From a virus: DNA of 26,651 nucleotides. Positions 19,209-26,127 of this stretch are shown here, one piece after another; the first letter of the stretch is position 1; every line of letters starts with the position of its first letter. The DNA is taken from positions 1 to 26,651 of the IMG/VR virus record IMGVR_UViG_3300034280_000691. One strand, written 5' to 3'. A program made the position numbers and the translations under genes. Below the pieces are notes generated by a model. That model was not told the DNA's origin, did no database searches, and saw only the letters and a program-made list of their open reading frames with translations.

Positions 19209-21356
19209 ATGACTCAATATTTTATTGGTGACAGGGGACCTGCGGGCGGAGTTGTATTTATAACTCCAAGTACAGCCGGTAACACAACTGGCCAATACTT
19301 TGAGATGTTCACTGCCGCTGCTGATGCACAAAGAACGTGGTCACAGTCAACTCCCGTAAACTATCAATCAACTGCCGTATCTGGTGCTGACGGAACAGCA
19401 ATCGGAACTGGATATCAAAATACTTTAGACATTATTGCTCAAGGCAACACAAACACAAGCACGTGCCTTGCTGCGTACTGCAGGTCACTAACCCAGAATG
19501 GGTACTCTGACTGGTTTCTTCCTTCAAAAGACGAGATGAATCAGATATATGTAAATCGCGCGATTCTAAACAACTTTGTAACGCTTTTGCCAACTTACTA
19601 TTGGACTTCGTCTGAGTCTAGCGCCACTGAAGCGTGGGGACAGTACGGAGAGCCAACTTCATATCAGCAGTTAGCAATTAACAAAGGCGGGTCAAACTAT
19701 GCCCGGCCAGTGCGGATGTTCTCTGCTCCGTCATATACATATAGAGCAAGCCTCGGAAACGACACGGTCTACGGAACTGGTTCTGATGGAAACGTAGTTA
19801 TCGCCACAGACACTACGTTGACATCAGACATGTACTACAAGAACCTTACGATTAACTCCGGCGTAATACTTAAAACAAATGGATTCCGTGTTTTTGTTCA
19901 AGATACTTTGACCCTCTATGGATACATTGGCAGCGGAACAAATACTGGCGCAGAGCCAACATCAAGCGTACCCAATGGATCACTTTATGGGACTTTGGCA
20001 ATAACTGCCCTTACATACTCGGTCGGTGGTGCTGGAGGCGGTGCAACTCAAGCAACAGCTACGCAACTGCCAAAATCTTACCGTCAGCGTATTCAAACAT
20101 TAGTGTCTGGAGTTGTCCTTGACGCAGTAGACGGGAACAACTACATCGTTGGTGGCTCAGCAGGGACTACTGGAGCTGCCGGCTCAACCACTCCTGCCTT
20201 AACAAACTCTGACACATGGCCAGGAAAAGCAGGAACAACTAACGCTGGTTCTGCTGGATCAAACGGTCTGTATTCTCCCAACGCAGCAACAGTCAATGCT
20301 CCTGGGGGAAAGGGCAATACAGGCTACACAAGCACAGTGGTTGCAGGTTCGGCAACTGGAGCAACTGCTGGCCCAGGCGGCTCTGGCGGTGGCGGCGGTG
20401 TTGGTGGAGCGTTAGTTTTAATTGTTGCAAGAAACGTTGTTGGAACTGGAAAGATAATTTCAAGAGGCATAAGTGGATCTACTGGGTCTGCTGGTACTGC
20501 CGGAAACCCTGGAACTGCTGGTTCTGCATCACCTGGCGCTGGTGCAACTGCTTACAATAGCACTACACAAAGAGGAACTTCAGGAGTTAACCTATTTGAC
20601 GGGCACCAAGCTCCAACGATGCGCCATACGGTGAACCCGCACCACTCAACGAACCCGCACCATACGACGAACCCGCACCATACGACAAACCCTCACCACA
20701 CTTTCCACTCTGGTGCGTATCACCATCACATTTATAACTTTAGAAACTTGCATTCGCACTCGAATAACGTGAACCCAAACACATCGCGCACGCACTCTGG
20801 GCACTTTCACGGAATACATAACTTTGGACACGGCAACAATGCTCATTACTACCACATTGGGAGCAAGCACGGTACTCAAATTCACGTTGCGCCGAGCCAG
20901 AGCGCACAGCCGCACGCCAACTCGTACGCACATCACCAAGAAAATGGGTACGCAGGACACTTATCTGGCGGACGAAACGAGCCAGGCTGGAACCTTGGTT
21001 ACCAAAACCACGCTGCTAGGTGGTCTGAGCCACATACAAGCTCGCACCATACGGTAAACGGCGGACACCACTCTGTAAACGGTGGGCACCACTCGGTAAA
21101 TGGCGGTCACCATAACCAAGACTACGCAGGTGGAGCTGGTGGCGCGGGTGGAACGGCAGGAACTGCAGGAGCCGCCGCACCAGCCGTTACTGGAGGAACT
21201 GGTGGCCGAGGGGGAGCTGGGGGAGGCGGTGGCATTATTGTCATTACCGAAACTACTCCATCAGGAATAAGTTATGATGTACTTCCAGGGCAGACAGCAG
21301 GCTCTGGATCCTATTCAGCTAACTCTGGTTATACTTATATAGTTCTTAATGCATAG
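19209..21356 (+). CDS. Fibre protein: lectin-like head, beta domain, glycine-rich shaft and His-rich insert
   Basis: A 715-residue protein. Residues 1-175 are a DUF1566/C-type-lectin-like domain (IGDRGPAGGVVFI, GYQNTLDIIAQGNTN, YSDWFLPSKDEMNQIY, YYWTSSES, final YARPVRMF), paralogous to the end of the spike at 4684. Residues about 180-245 repeat the beta domain of the preceding gene. Residues about 260-465 are Gly/Ala/Thr-rich, with GGSGGGGGVGGALVLIVAR. Residues 471-635 hold 38 histidines by my count. The last 80 residues are Gly-rich and end in YTYIVLNA. HxH motifs (HSHS, HFHG) could bind metal, as HxH sites do in T4 fibre needles. The receptor is unknown. Confidence 0.82.
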   Translation: MTQYFIGDRGPAGGVVFITPSTAGNTTGQYFEMFTAAADAQRTWSQSTPVNYQSTAVSGADGTAIGTGYQNTLDIIAQGNTNTSTCLAAYCRSLTQNGYSDWFLPSKDEMNQIYVNRAILNNFVTLLPTYYWTSSESSATEAWGQYGEPTSYQQLAINKGGSNYARPVRMFSAPSYTYRASLGNDTVYGTGSDGNVVIATDTTLTSDMYYKNLTINSGVILKTNGFRVFVQDTLTLYGYIGSGTNTGAEPTSSVPNGSLYGTLAITALTYSVGGAGGGATQATATQLPKSYRQRIQTLVSGVVLDAVDGNNYIVGGSAGTTGAAGSTTPALTNSDTWPGKAGTTNAGSAGSNGLYSPNAATVNAPGGKGNTGYTSTVVAGSATGATAGPGGSGGGGGVGGALVLIVARNVVGTGKIISRGISGSTGSAGTAGNPGTAGSASPGAGATAYNSTTQRGTSGVNLFDGHQAPTMRHTVNPHHSTNPHHTTNPHHTTNPHHTFHSGAYHHHIYNFRNLHSHSNNVNPNTSRTHSGHFHGIHNFGHGNNAHYYHIGSKHGTQIHVAPSQSAQPHANSYAHHQENGYAGHLSGGRNEPGWNLGYQNHAARWSEPHTSSHHTVNGGHHSVNGGHHSVNGGHHNQDYAGGAGGAGGTAGTAGAAAPAVTGGTGGRGGAGGGGGIIVITETTPSGISYDVLPGQTAGSGSYSANSGYTYIVLNA
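20631..20702 (+). repeat. Four tandem 18-bp units coding NPHHxT-type repeats
   Basis: Units start at 20631, 20649, 20667 and 20685. The second and third are identical (acgaacccgcaccatacg), the outer two differ by a few bases. The frame is kept, so copy number can vary without breaking the gene. Confidence 0.85.
21054..21113 (+). repeat. Three tandem 21-bp units coding VNGGHHS
   Basis: Units start at 21054, 21075 and 21096, the last lacking its final Ser codon. They differ mostly at third codon positions, so they appear older or more strongly selected than the 18-bp repeat at the left end of the insert. Confidence 0.8.
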
Positions 21357-21364
21357 GAGAAAAA

Positions 21365-21607
21365 ATGGAACTTGAAAACATTACAACACAAGAAAAAATC
21401 TTGATCTTGGGTCAAACTGTTACCCAACTTGAAACGGAAATCTATCGTTCTTGCGTGGTTGTTGGGATTGACATAAATACATTAGATCCAGCAACATATT
21501 CGTACGAGGTTCCAGTTGTTCAGCATGAGTATGTAAAGATAAGGCAGTCACTTGACTCCCTTGCTTTAGTCAAGGCAGAATTAGAAAATCTCAACGCTAC
21601 GACATAG
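21365..21607 (+). CDS. Small helical protein of unknown function (fibre-linked)
   Basis: An 80-residue protein with a strong site (GGAGaaaaaATG) just after the last fibre gene. Two helices (QEKILILGQTVTQLETEIYR and EYVKIRQSLDSLALVKAELEN) flank a short extended segment with DPATYSYEV. No motif identifies a family. Small helical proteins directly after fibre genes are often fibre-assembly chaperones or caps. That is the best guess, but it is not supported by sequence beyond position and helix content. Confidence 0.55.
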   Translation: MELENITTQEKILILGQTVTQLETEIYRSCVVVGIDINTLDPATYSYEVPVVQHEYVKIRQSLDSLALVKAELENLNATT

Positions 21608-21618
21608 AAAGAATAAAT

Positions 21619-22035
21619 ATGAAAAGGGTTATCTACGTACCTTCCGAACTTGACGTAGAACGCGGAGAGCAAATATCCCGATCACTGAATCTTCCAATAC
21701 AGATCGGTGACTCATTGAATACAGAAAATATGGATTTCAATAGAAAAGAAATTCAAATTCTTTCAATCCCTAGCATAAAAGAAGCAGACATACCAGCCAA
21801 CGTATATTCGCAAATCACTTTTCCCTGCAACTTTACTGATGACTGGAGTAATTTTCTAAAGTCAAAAGCAGTGCTTGTAGCAAAAAATCAAAAAAATGAA
21901 TATTTATGCTCACCGCAGTTCAGAGAAATACATTTTTTGAGATTTGGAATGCGAATATGGGAACCGGGGGAATACGTTCTCTCGTTGATAGTTGATGATA
22001 GTGTTGTTTTTGAAGGCGGAACAACGGCACTATGA
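21619..22035 (+). CDS. Conserved-looking hypothetical protein before the oxygenase
   Basis: A 138-residue protein that overlaps the following 2OG oxygenase start (ATGA at 22032), indicating translational coupling. The C-terminal part (REIHFLRFGMRIWEPGEYVLSLIVDDSVVF) looks like a beta-sandwich edge of the 'W.PG.Y.l.v..D' type. The N-terminal part is mixed and has no signal peptide. I recognise no catalytic residues. Its coupling suggests it belongs functionally with the enzyme block, perhaps as a scaffold or substrate. Confidence 0.55.
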   Translation: MKRVIYVPSELDVERGEQISRSLNLPIQIGDSLNTENMDFNRKEIQILSIPSIKEADIPANVYSQITFPCNFTDDWSNFLKSKAVLVAKNQKNEYLCSPQFREIHFLRFGMRIWEPGEYVLSLIVDDSVVFEGGTTAL

Positions 22036-22619
22036 AAAAGTACGAGACAACCGAAAACCCAGTTGTAGGAGTATCCGTCTACCGAGGCGCTTTTGACGCA
22101 ACGAAATTTCTTTCAATCCTTGAAAGTTCATGCGGGTCAACTCAAGATCCGCTCATGTGGGAAGATTCCTACATAGGGCCACAGGCGGGTCAAGTATCTG
22201 ACTACAGAACATCTGTTAACTGCGACCTTGATGTCATTATGTCAAACAATAGCAAGCACCAGCTGCGTCCAGAACTATTGATCATAAAAGATAAAATAGA
22301 CATGTGCGTAAGTGACTATGCAAATCAGTACAGATTGTCTATTGGGGTGCATGAGCCGTATCAGGTCTTAAAGTATGCGGAGGGCGCACATTACCGCGCT
22401 CACCACGACAGGAGTAGTGAAAACGGCAGGACGGTAAGCGTCGTTGCGTCGCTTCAAGCGCCGGAAGAAGGCGGAGAACTTGAGTTCCCATTTTTTGACT
22501 ATACATTTAAGGCAACTACAGGGAGTTTGATCGTATTTCCATCAACTCACCCATACACGCATATAGCGCATCCAGTTAAGAAAGGACTAAAGTACTCTTT
22601 AGTTACGTGGTACATATGA
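22032..22619 (+). CDS. 2OG-Fe(II) oxygenase 1, prolyl-4-hydroxylase-like
   Basis: A 195-residue protein with the double-stranded beta-helix pattern of P4H-type dioxygenases. The iron motif HxD is H124-H-D126 (GAHYRAHHDRSSE). The strand after it (TVSVVASLQAPEEGGELEFP) is the typical 'LN...GGEL.FP'. Distal His is H177 (THIAHPVKKGLKYSLVTWYI), with H180 as an alternative, and K187 is the likely 2-oxoglutarate Lys. It would couple decarboxylation of 2-oxoglutarate to substrate hydroxylation. The start overlaps the upstream stop (ATGA), and its stop overlaps the halogenase start in the same way. Substrate unknown; the collagen-like fibre is a reasonable candidate. Confidence 0.88.
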   Translation: MKKYETTENPVVGVSVYRGAFDATKFLSILESSCGSTQDPLMWEDSYIGPQAGQVSDYRTSVNCDLDVIMSNNSKHQLRPELLIIKDKIDMCVSDYANQYRLSIGVHEPYQVLKYAEGAHYRAHHDRSSENGRTVSVVASLQAPEEGGELEFPFFDYTFKATTGSLIVFPSTHPYTHIAHPVKKGLKYSLVTWYI

Positions 22620-24100
22620 GCAAAGATAAAGAACAGATAGAAATAGCGGTAGTTGGAAGCGGAACTGCAGGATTTGTTGCAGCACTTATGCTCAAGGCCG
22701 CATTCCCGGTCCTAGATATAAAACTGGTGTCTTCTTCAAAAATAGGGATCATAGGGGTAGGTGAAGGATCAACAGAGCACTGGAAGCAGTTTATGCATCT
22801 ATGCAAAATACCACTACTTGAGATGCTGAAAGAGACAGAAGCAACGCACAAGTATGGGATCAGGTTTGAAGGATGGTCAAACCATCATCCAGACTACTTC
22901 CATAGCGTTTCTGGAGATGACTCAATTTTTGCCTTTGGCTTATTCCCAATGTACATGGGATTCATTAACAACAACATGCTTCTCACAAATCAGACGACAT
23001 CTGTTGGTCTGATACAGAATAAAATTCGCATAGAAAATTTACATGAAAACACAAATCAATACCATTTCAACACGCATAAGCTAAATGAGTATTTTGACAA
23101 ACTCTGCTTTGAGCGAAAAATAAAAAAGATTGATGGTGAAGTTAAAAAAGTAAATATTGACTCAGAAATTGGAAGCATTGAATCAATTGATCTTGAAGAT
23201 GGAAGCAATGTAACTGCTGATTTTTGGTTTGACGCAACTGGGTTTAGCAAAGTCCTAATGTCAGCACTTGGGAATACGGAATGGGAGTCATTCAGCGAAT
23301 ACCTTTTGTGCGACTCGGCATTTGCGTTCCCAACTGAATCAGATCCATCTGGAGAAATACGTCCATACACAAGAGCAAGAGCGCTTTCTGCTGGTTGGGC
23401 GTTTGAGATACCAGTTCTTAGCCGCCGAGGAAATGGTTACGTGTACTCATCCAGGCACATCACTGAAGACAAAGCAGTTGATGAAATGTCTATGCTTCTC
23501 GGAATTGATGTTCAACCAGCTAAGACATTCAGGTTTGACCCAGGATACCTAAAGAAGTCTTGGGTAAAAAACTGCGCAAGCATCGGACTTGCCAGTTCTT
23601 TCGTTGAGCCACTTGAAGCAACATCAATTGGAACGTCAATCATGCAGATGCAGATGATAATTCCATACCTTGCTTCATACCAGCAGCGCTATGAGCACTC
23701 GCAAAATCACTACAATAAGCGCATGGAAGCAATGATGGATAATATTCTCACGATGATAAGACTCCACTATCACACAGATAAAACAAACAGTCAATTCTGG
23801 GTTGATGCTAGAAATGCAAAACTTAATGACGAATTGCAAGATTGCTTAAATCTATGGCAGGAAAGAACCCCAACTAGGTATGACTTCCCCGGAAATAGCA
23901 ATCAGTTATTTGGGGGAGCGCATCTGATACATGTTGCTCAAGGGCAAAATGTGTTAGACAGAAGTAACATAGAAACAGCATTAGTGCGAATGCAACTGAA
24001 AGACCTTGTTGGCGAGGCAATGTCACAATCTCGAGTCAGAAGATCAAATCATGAACTAATTGACCACCGAGAATCACTGGAGAGTATTGATGTTTGGTAA
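22616..24100 (+). CDS. Flavin-dependent halogenase (tryptophan-halogenase family)
   Basis: A 494-residue protein from ATG 22616, which overlaps the oxygenase stop (ATGA); a GTG at 22607 would lie inside the upstream gene. FAD motif GSGTAG is at 14-19, and GVGEGST, the second halogenase FAD motif, is at 47-53. K79 in ATHKYGIRFEGW matches the catalytic Lys of PrnA-type halogenases (same residue number here). The WxWxIP signature reads W261-A-F-E-I-P266, with the second Trp replaced by Phe. GNGYVYSS and FVEPLEATSI (E334 candidate catalytic Glu) follow. These enzymes need FADH2 from a reductase, O2 and halide to make HOX. A viral halogenase, VirX1, is known from a marine cyanophage and is iodide-active. 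Substrate here is unknown. Confidence 0.87.
   Translation: MSKDKEQIEIAVVGSGTAGFVAALMLKAAFPVLDIKLVSSSKIGIIGVGEGSTEHWKQFMHLCKIPLLEMLKETEATHKYGIRFEGWSNHHPDYFHSVSGDDSIFAFGLFPMYMGFINNNMLLTNQTTSVGLIQNKIRIENLHENTNQYHFNTHKLNEYFDKLCFERKIKKIDGEVKKVNIDSEIGSIESIDLEDGSNVTADFWFDATGFSKVLMSALGNTEWESFSEYLLCDSAFAFPTESDPSGEIRPYTRARALSAGWAFEIPVLSRRGNGYVYSSRHITEDKAVDEMSMLLGIDVQPAKTFRFDPGYLKKSWVKNCASIGLASSFVEPLEATSIGTSIMQMQMIIPYLASYQQRYEHSQNHYNKRMEAMMDNILTMIRLHYHTDKTNSQFWVDARNAKLNDELQDCLNLWQERTPTRYDFPGNSNQLFGGAHLIHVAQGQNVLDRSNIETALVRMQLKDLVGEAMSQSRVRRSNHELIDHRESLESIDVW
24079..24084 (+). promoter_or_regulatory. Shine-Dalgarno deciding the start at 24090
   Basis: GGAGAG lies 5 bases before ATG 24090, within the halogenase 3' end. 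It beats the in-frame TTG at 24060, which has no such signal. Confidence 0.55.
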
Positions 24101-24908
24101 TAGGAAACAAATAAAAACATACAGAGATGTAAAAAAACCAAAACCAGGCGAAATAGTACTAGTACCAAGAGATAACAGAATCAACGAAACAAAACCATTT
24201 GTAAATTCAGCAAAAACGCTTCCGGAGTGGTTCAAAAGCATAGATAGAAAAAATGGATCAATTAGATCATGTTCTGGGACATTGGATTTTTTACAGCTAG
24301 GCATAACTGTTCCAATGTGGACAAATGCCTACTTTACGCCAAATCTCAATCTTGGTGCTCAATGGGAGGTGAACTTAGATCAGATTTCATATGCTGAGCC
24401 ATTTAATAACGAGCCATTCCCATTCCATGCTGTTGGAAGATGCCCAATGACTGACATGCGTGGAATTGAGAGAAGTGCATTCCCTAAGTTAGTTAACCCT
24501 TGGTGCTTCATGACTGCGCCGGGGTGGTCGTCAATTGTCCTTCCCCCGCTATTTGAACCAAGCAAAGACTGGCAAACAGTGCCATCAATAGTACATACAG
24601 ACTTTTATCACAACTTAAATCTTGTTCTTAACGTGACTGCAGAGTCAGCTTTTACGATAAAAGCAGGAACTCCAATGATGCATATCATTCCGTTCAAGCG
24701 CAACAAAGATATTGATAAAATAAATATTGAAGATGAGTCTTTGTTTAGGTTTGTTACTGCACGTGGATTTGGGGAAACTGGAGTAATTCCAACACAAACA
24801 ACAGGAAGATCCTACAAAACGTATCAACGCAAAATTGACTACGAAGTAGAGCAAGTAGAGTCATCAAAAAACAGTTTCCTAAAAAGAATAAAAAATGGCA
24901 AAAGTTGA
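24090..24908 (+). CDS. Conserved phage protein of unknown function (DUF6065-like)
   Basis: A 272-residue protein starting at 24090 (MFGNRKQIKTYRDVKKPKPG). The C-terminal two thirds show AFPKLVNPWCFMTAPGWSSI, PSIVHTDFYHNLNLVLNV and IKAGTPMMHIIPFKR. That order (a 'NPW...TP.GYS' strand, a D..Y segment and 'KGTP..Q.IPFKR') recalls DUF6065-type proteins, which occur in aquatic phages near oxygenases. I cannot confirm the name. The protein is probably a beta-rich fold. It overlaps the halogenase by 11 bases and the next oxygenase by 14, so it belongs to the same operon. Enzyme or substrate carrier are both open. Confidence 0.6.
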   Translation: MFGNRKQIKTYRDVKKPKPGEIVLVPRDNRINETKPFVNSAKTLPEWFKSIDRKNGSIRSCSGTLDFLQLGITVPMWTNAYFTPNLNLGAQWEVNLDQISYAEPFNNEPFPFHAVGRCPMTDMRGIERSAFPKLVNPWCFMTAPGWSSIVLPPLFEPSKDWQTVPSIVHTDFYHNLNLVLNVTAESAFTIKAGTPMMHIIPFKRNKDIDKINIEDESLFRFVTARGFGETGVIPTQTTGRSYKTYQRKIDYEVEQVESSKNSFLKRIKNGKS

Positions 24909-25398
24909 ATATATAAAAAATGTAATAACAGACTTCTACAAGGAAGAAATACTTCAAGAAATAAATAGAAGTTTTGACACGCCAATATGGAAAAGCAGCC
25001 ATAAGTGGAGCAGTGTTCTCACCAACAATATGCGCCCGATACTTATGCGTGATCTGGAAAATGAAAAAGAGACACTTCACAGCATGCTCTGCCTGAAGAC
25101 AGAAACATTAAAAAACCTTAGGCCAATGACCCCAGTTCTTTACTTGTGGGAACCTGGGTCACACATAGACTGGCACAATGATGCTGGATGGGCAGCTGCT
25201 GCTTCAATATACCTGACAACTCAGGACAGGCATGGCGGAGGCGCTTTTGGCTGGGAAGAGGATGATGGAACAATGAAGATGATATTTCCAGAAGAGTGCT
25301 CAGCGATTATTCAGAGCGAAAATACTAATCACCACGTAACAATGATCCACCCAACAAATACTTTTTATAGAATGTCAATACAGATCTTCTATAAGTAA
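24895..25398 (+). CDS. 2OG-Fe(II) oxygenase 2
   Basis: A 167-residue, short DSBH oxygenase. HxD is H94-N-D96 in PGSHIDWHNDAGW. A strand ASIYLTTQDRHGGGAFGW follows, then FPEECSAIIQSENTNHHVTM with the distal His at 146 or 147. The final YRMSIQIFYK includes R159, the likely 2-oxoglutarate ligand. It is not closely similar to oxygenase 1, so the two probably have different substrates rather than being a recent duplicate. It is smaller than most P4H enzymes and similar in size to the small phage oxygenases found among structural genes. Its start is 14 bases inside the preceding gene. Confidence 0.83.
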   Translation: MAKVEYIKNVITDFYKEEILQEINRSFDTPIWKSSHKWSSVLTNNMRPILMRDLENEKETLHSMLCLKTETLKNLRPMTPVLYLWEPGSHIDWHNDAGWAAAASIYLTTQDRHGGGAFGWEEDDGTMKMIFPEECSAIIQSENTNHHVTMIHPTNTFYRMSIQIFYK

Positions 25399-25409
25399 CG
25401 GAAGCAAAA

Positions 25410-26126
25410 ATGACTCCACATTACAACGTAGTTATATGCACACCAGGTGACATTGCCTACAAAGAGTACATACGTTGTTTATTGGTGACAATTAAATATA
25501 TGGAAGAAAATAACATAACGTGGACGTGCGTGCTTGAATCTTCCCCGCACATTCCAAAAACAAGGGCACTAATACTAAATAATGGCTACCTGGATAATGG
25601 TGGCTTTCAAGAATTCCTGTCAAATGAGAGGCTAAAAAAATGGCAAACATTTGGCGGCAAGTTTACCTATGACCAAATTCTGTGGATTGATAATGACATA
25701 GTCTGGTCAATAGACGACTTTAAAAAGATACTTAGCCACCAAGAAGAAGTAGTTTCAGGCGTTTACATGTTTGATAACAACAAAAGCGTTGTTGCCTCTA
25801 TGGAGCCAGGAAAGATACTTGAACTTGATGAGTTGCAAGAAATGAACCAGACTCAACTACATGAAGTTCATACTTGTGGAATGGGCTTCTTAAAGGTCAG
25901 GTATGGAGTTACTGAAAAACTTATGCATCCTATTTTCCTGCTGCACCAATATGATTATTTTGTTAAAAGCCTAAATCAGATGTTTACTTTTTTCACAACA
26001 GACGAAGATACGTCATTTTGCGCTCGCGTCAGGGAGAGCGGGAGCAAGGTATATCTTGATCCTTCAATTAGGGTTGGACACTTTAAAAGAGTTGTACTAT
26101 CTGCTCCACAAATTGAAAACCAATAA
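25410..26126 (+). CDS. Glycosyltransferase, GT-A fold
   Basis: A 238-residue protein. The DXD-type metal site is D94-N-D96 in YDQILWIDNDIVWS, after a Rossmann-like N-terminus (NVVICTPGD) and helices. HTCGMGFLKVR (154-164) and TDEDTSFCARVRESGSKVYLDPSIRVGHF (197-225) follow the GT2/GT-A plan: an acidic motif before the acceptor region, then a His near the end. It should move a sugar from a nucleotide donor; donor and acceptor are unknown. There is no membrane segment, so it is likely cytoplasmic. It lies between oxygenases 2 and 3. In this setting it may glycosylate hydroxylated or Thr-rich fibre segments, which is inference. Confidence 0.8.
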   Translation: MTPHYNVVICTPGDIAYKEYIRCLLVTIKYMEENNITWTCVLESSPHIPKTRALILNNGYLDNGGFQEFLSNERLKKWQTFGGKFTYDQILWIDNDIVWSIDDFKKILSHQEEVVSGVYMFDNNKSVVASMEPGKILELDELQEMNQTQLHEVHTCGMGFLKVRYGVTEKLMHPIFLLHQYDYFVKSLNQMFTFFTTDEDTSFCARVRESGSKVYLDPSIRVGHFKRVVLSAPQIENQ

Positions 26127-26127
26127 A

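Larger units (their letters stand above)
20619..21113 (+). other. Histidine-rich insert coding segment
   Basis: Covers residues 471-635 of the fibre protein. Its ends are ordered short repeats: NPHH(S/T)(T/F) at the left and VNGGHHS at the right. The centre has scattered HH, HSH and HFH motifs between Asn, Gly, Ser and Thr. The flanking sequence matches the paralogue at 18432, in which this segment and its Gly-rich shoulders are missing. It therefore looks like a loop expansion at a defined site. Confidence 0.8.

Noticed and set aside
22607-22615. GTG start for the halogenase
   Set aside because: The ATG at 22616 forms a classic ATGA overlap with the upstream stop, while the GTG adds only three residues and lies inside the upstream gene.
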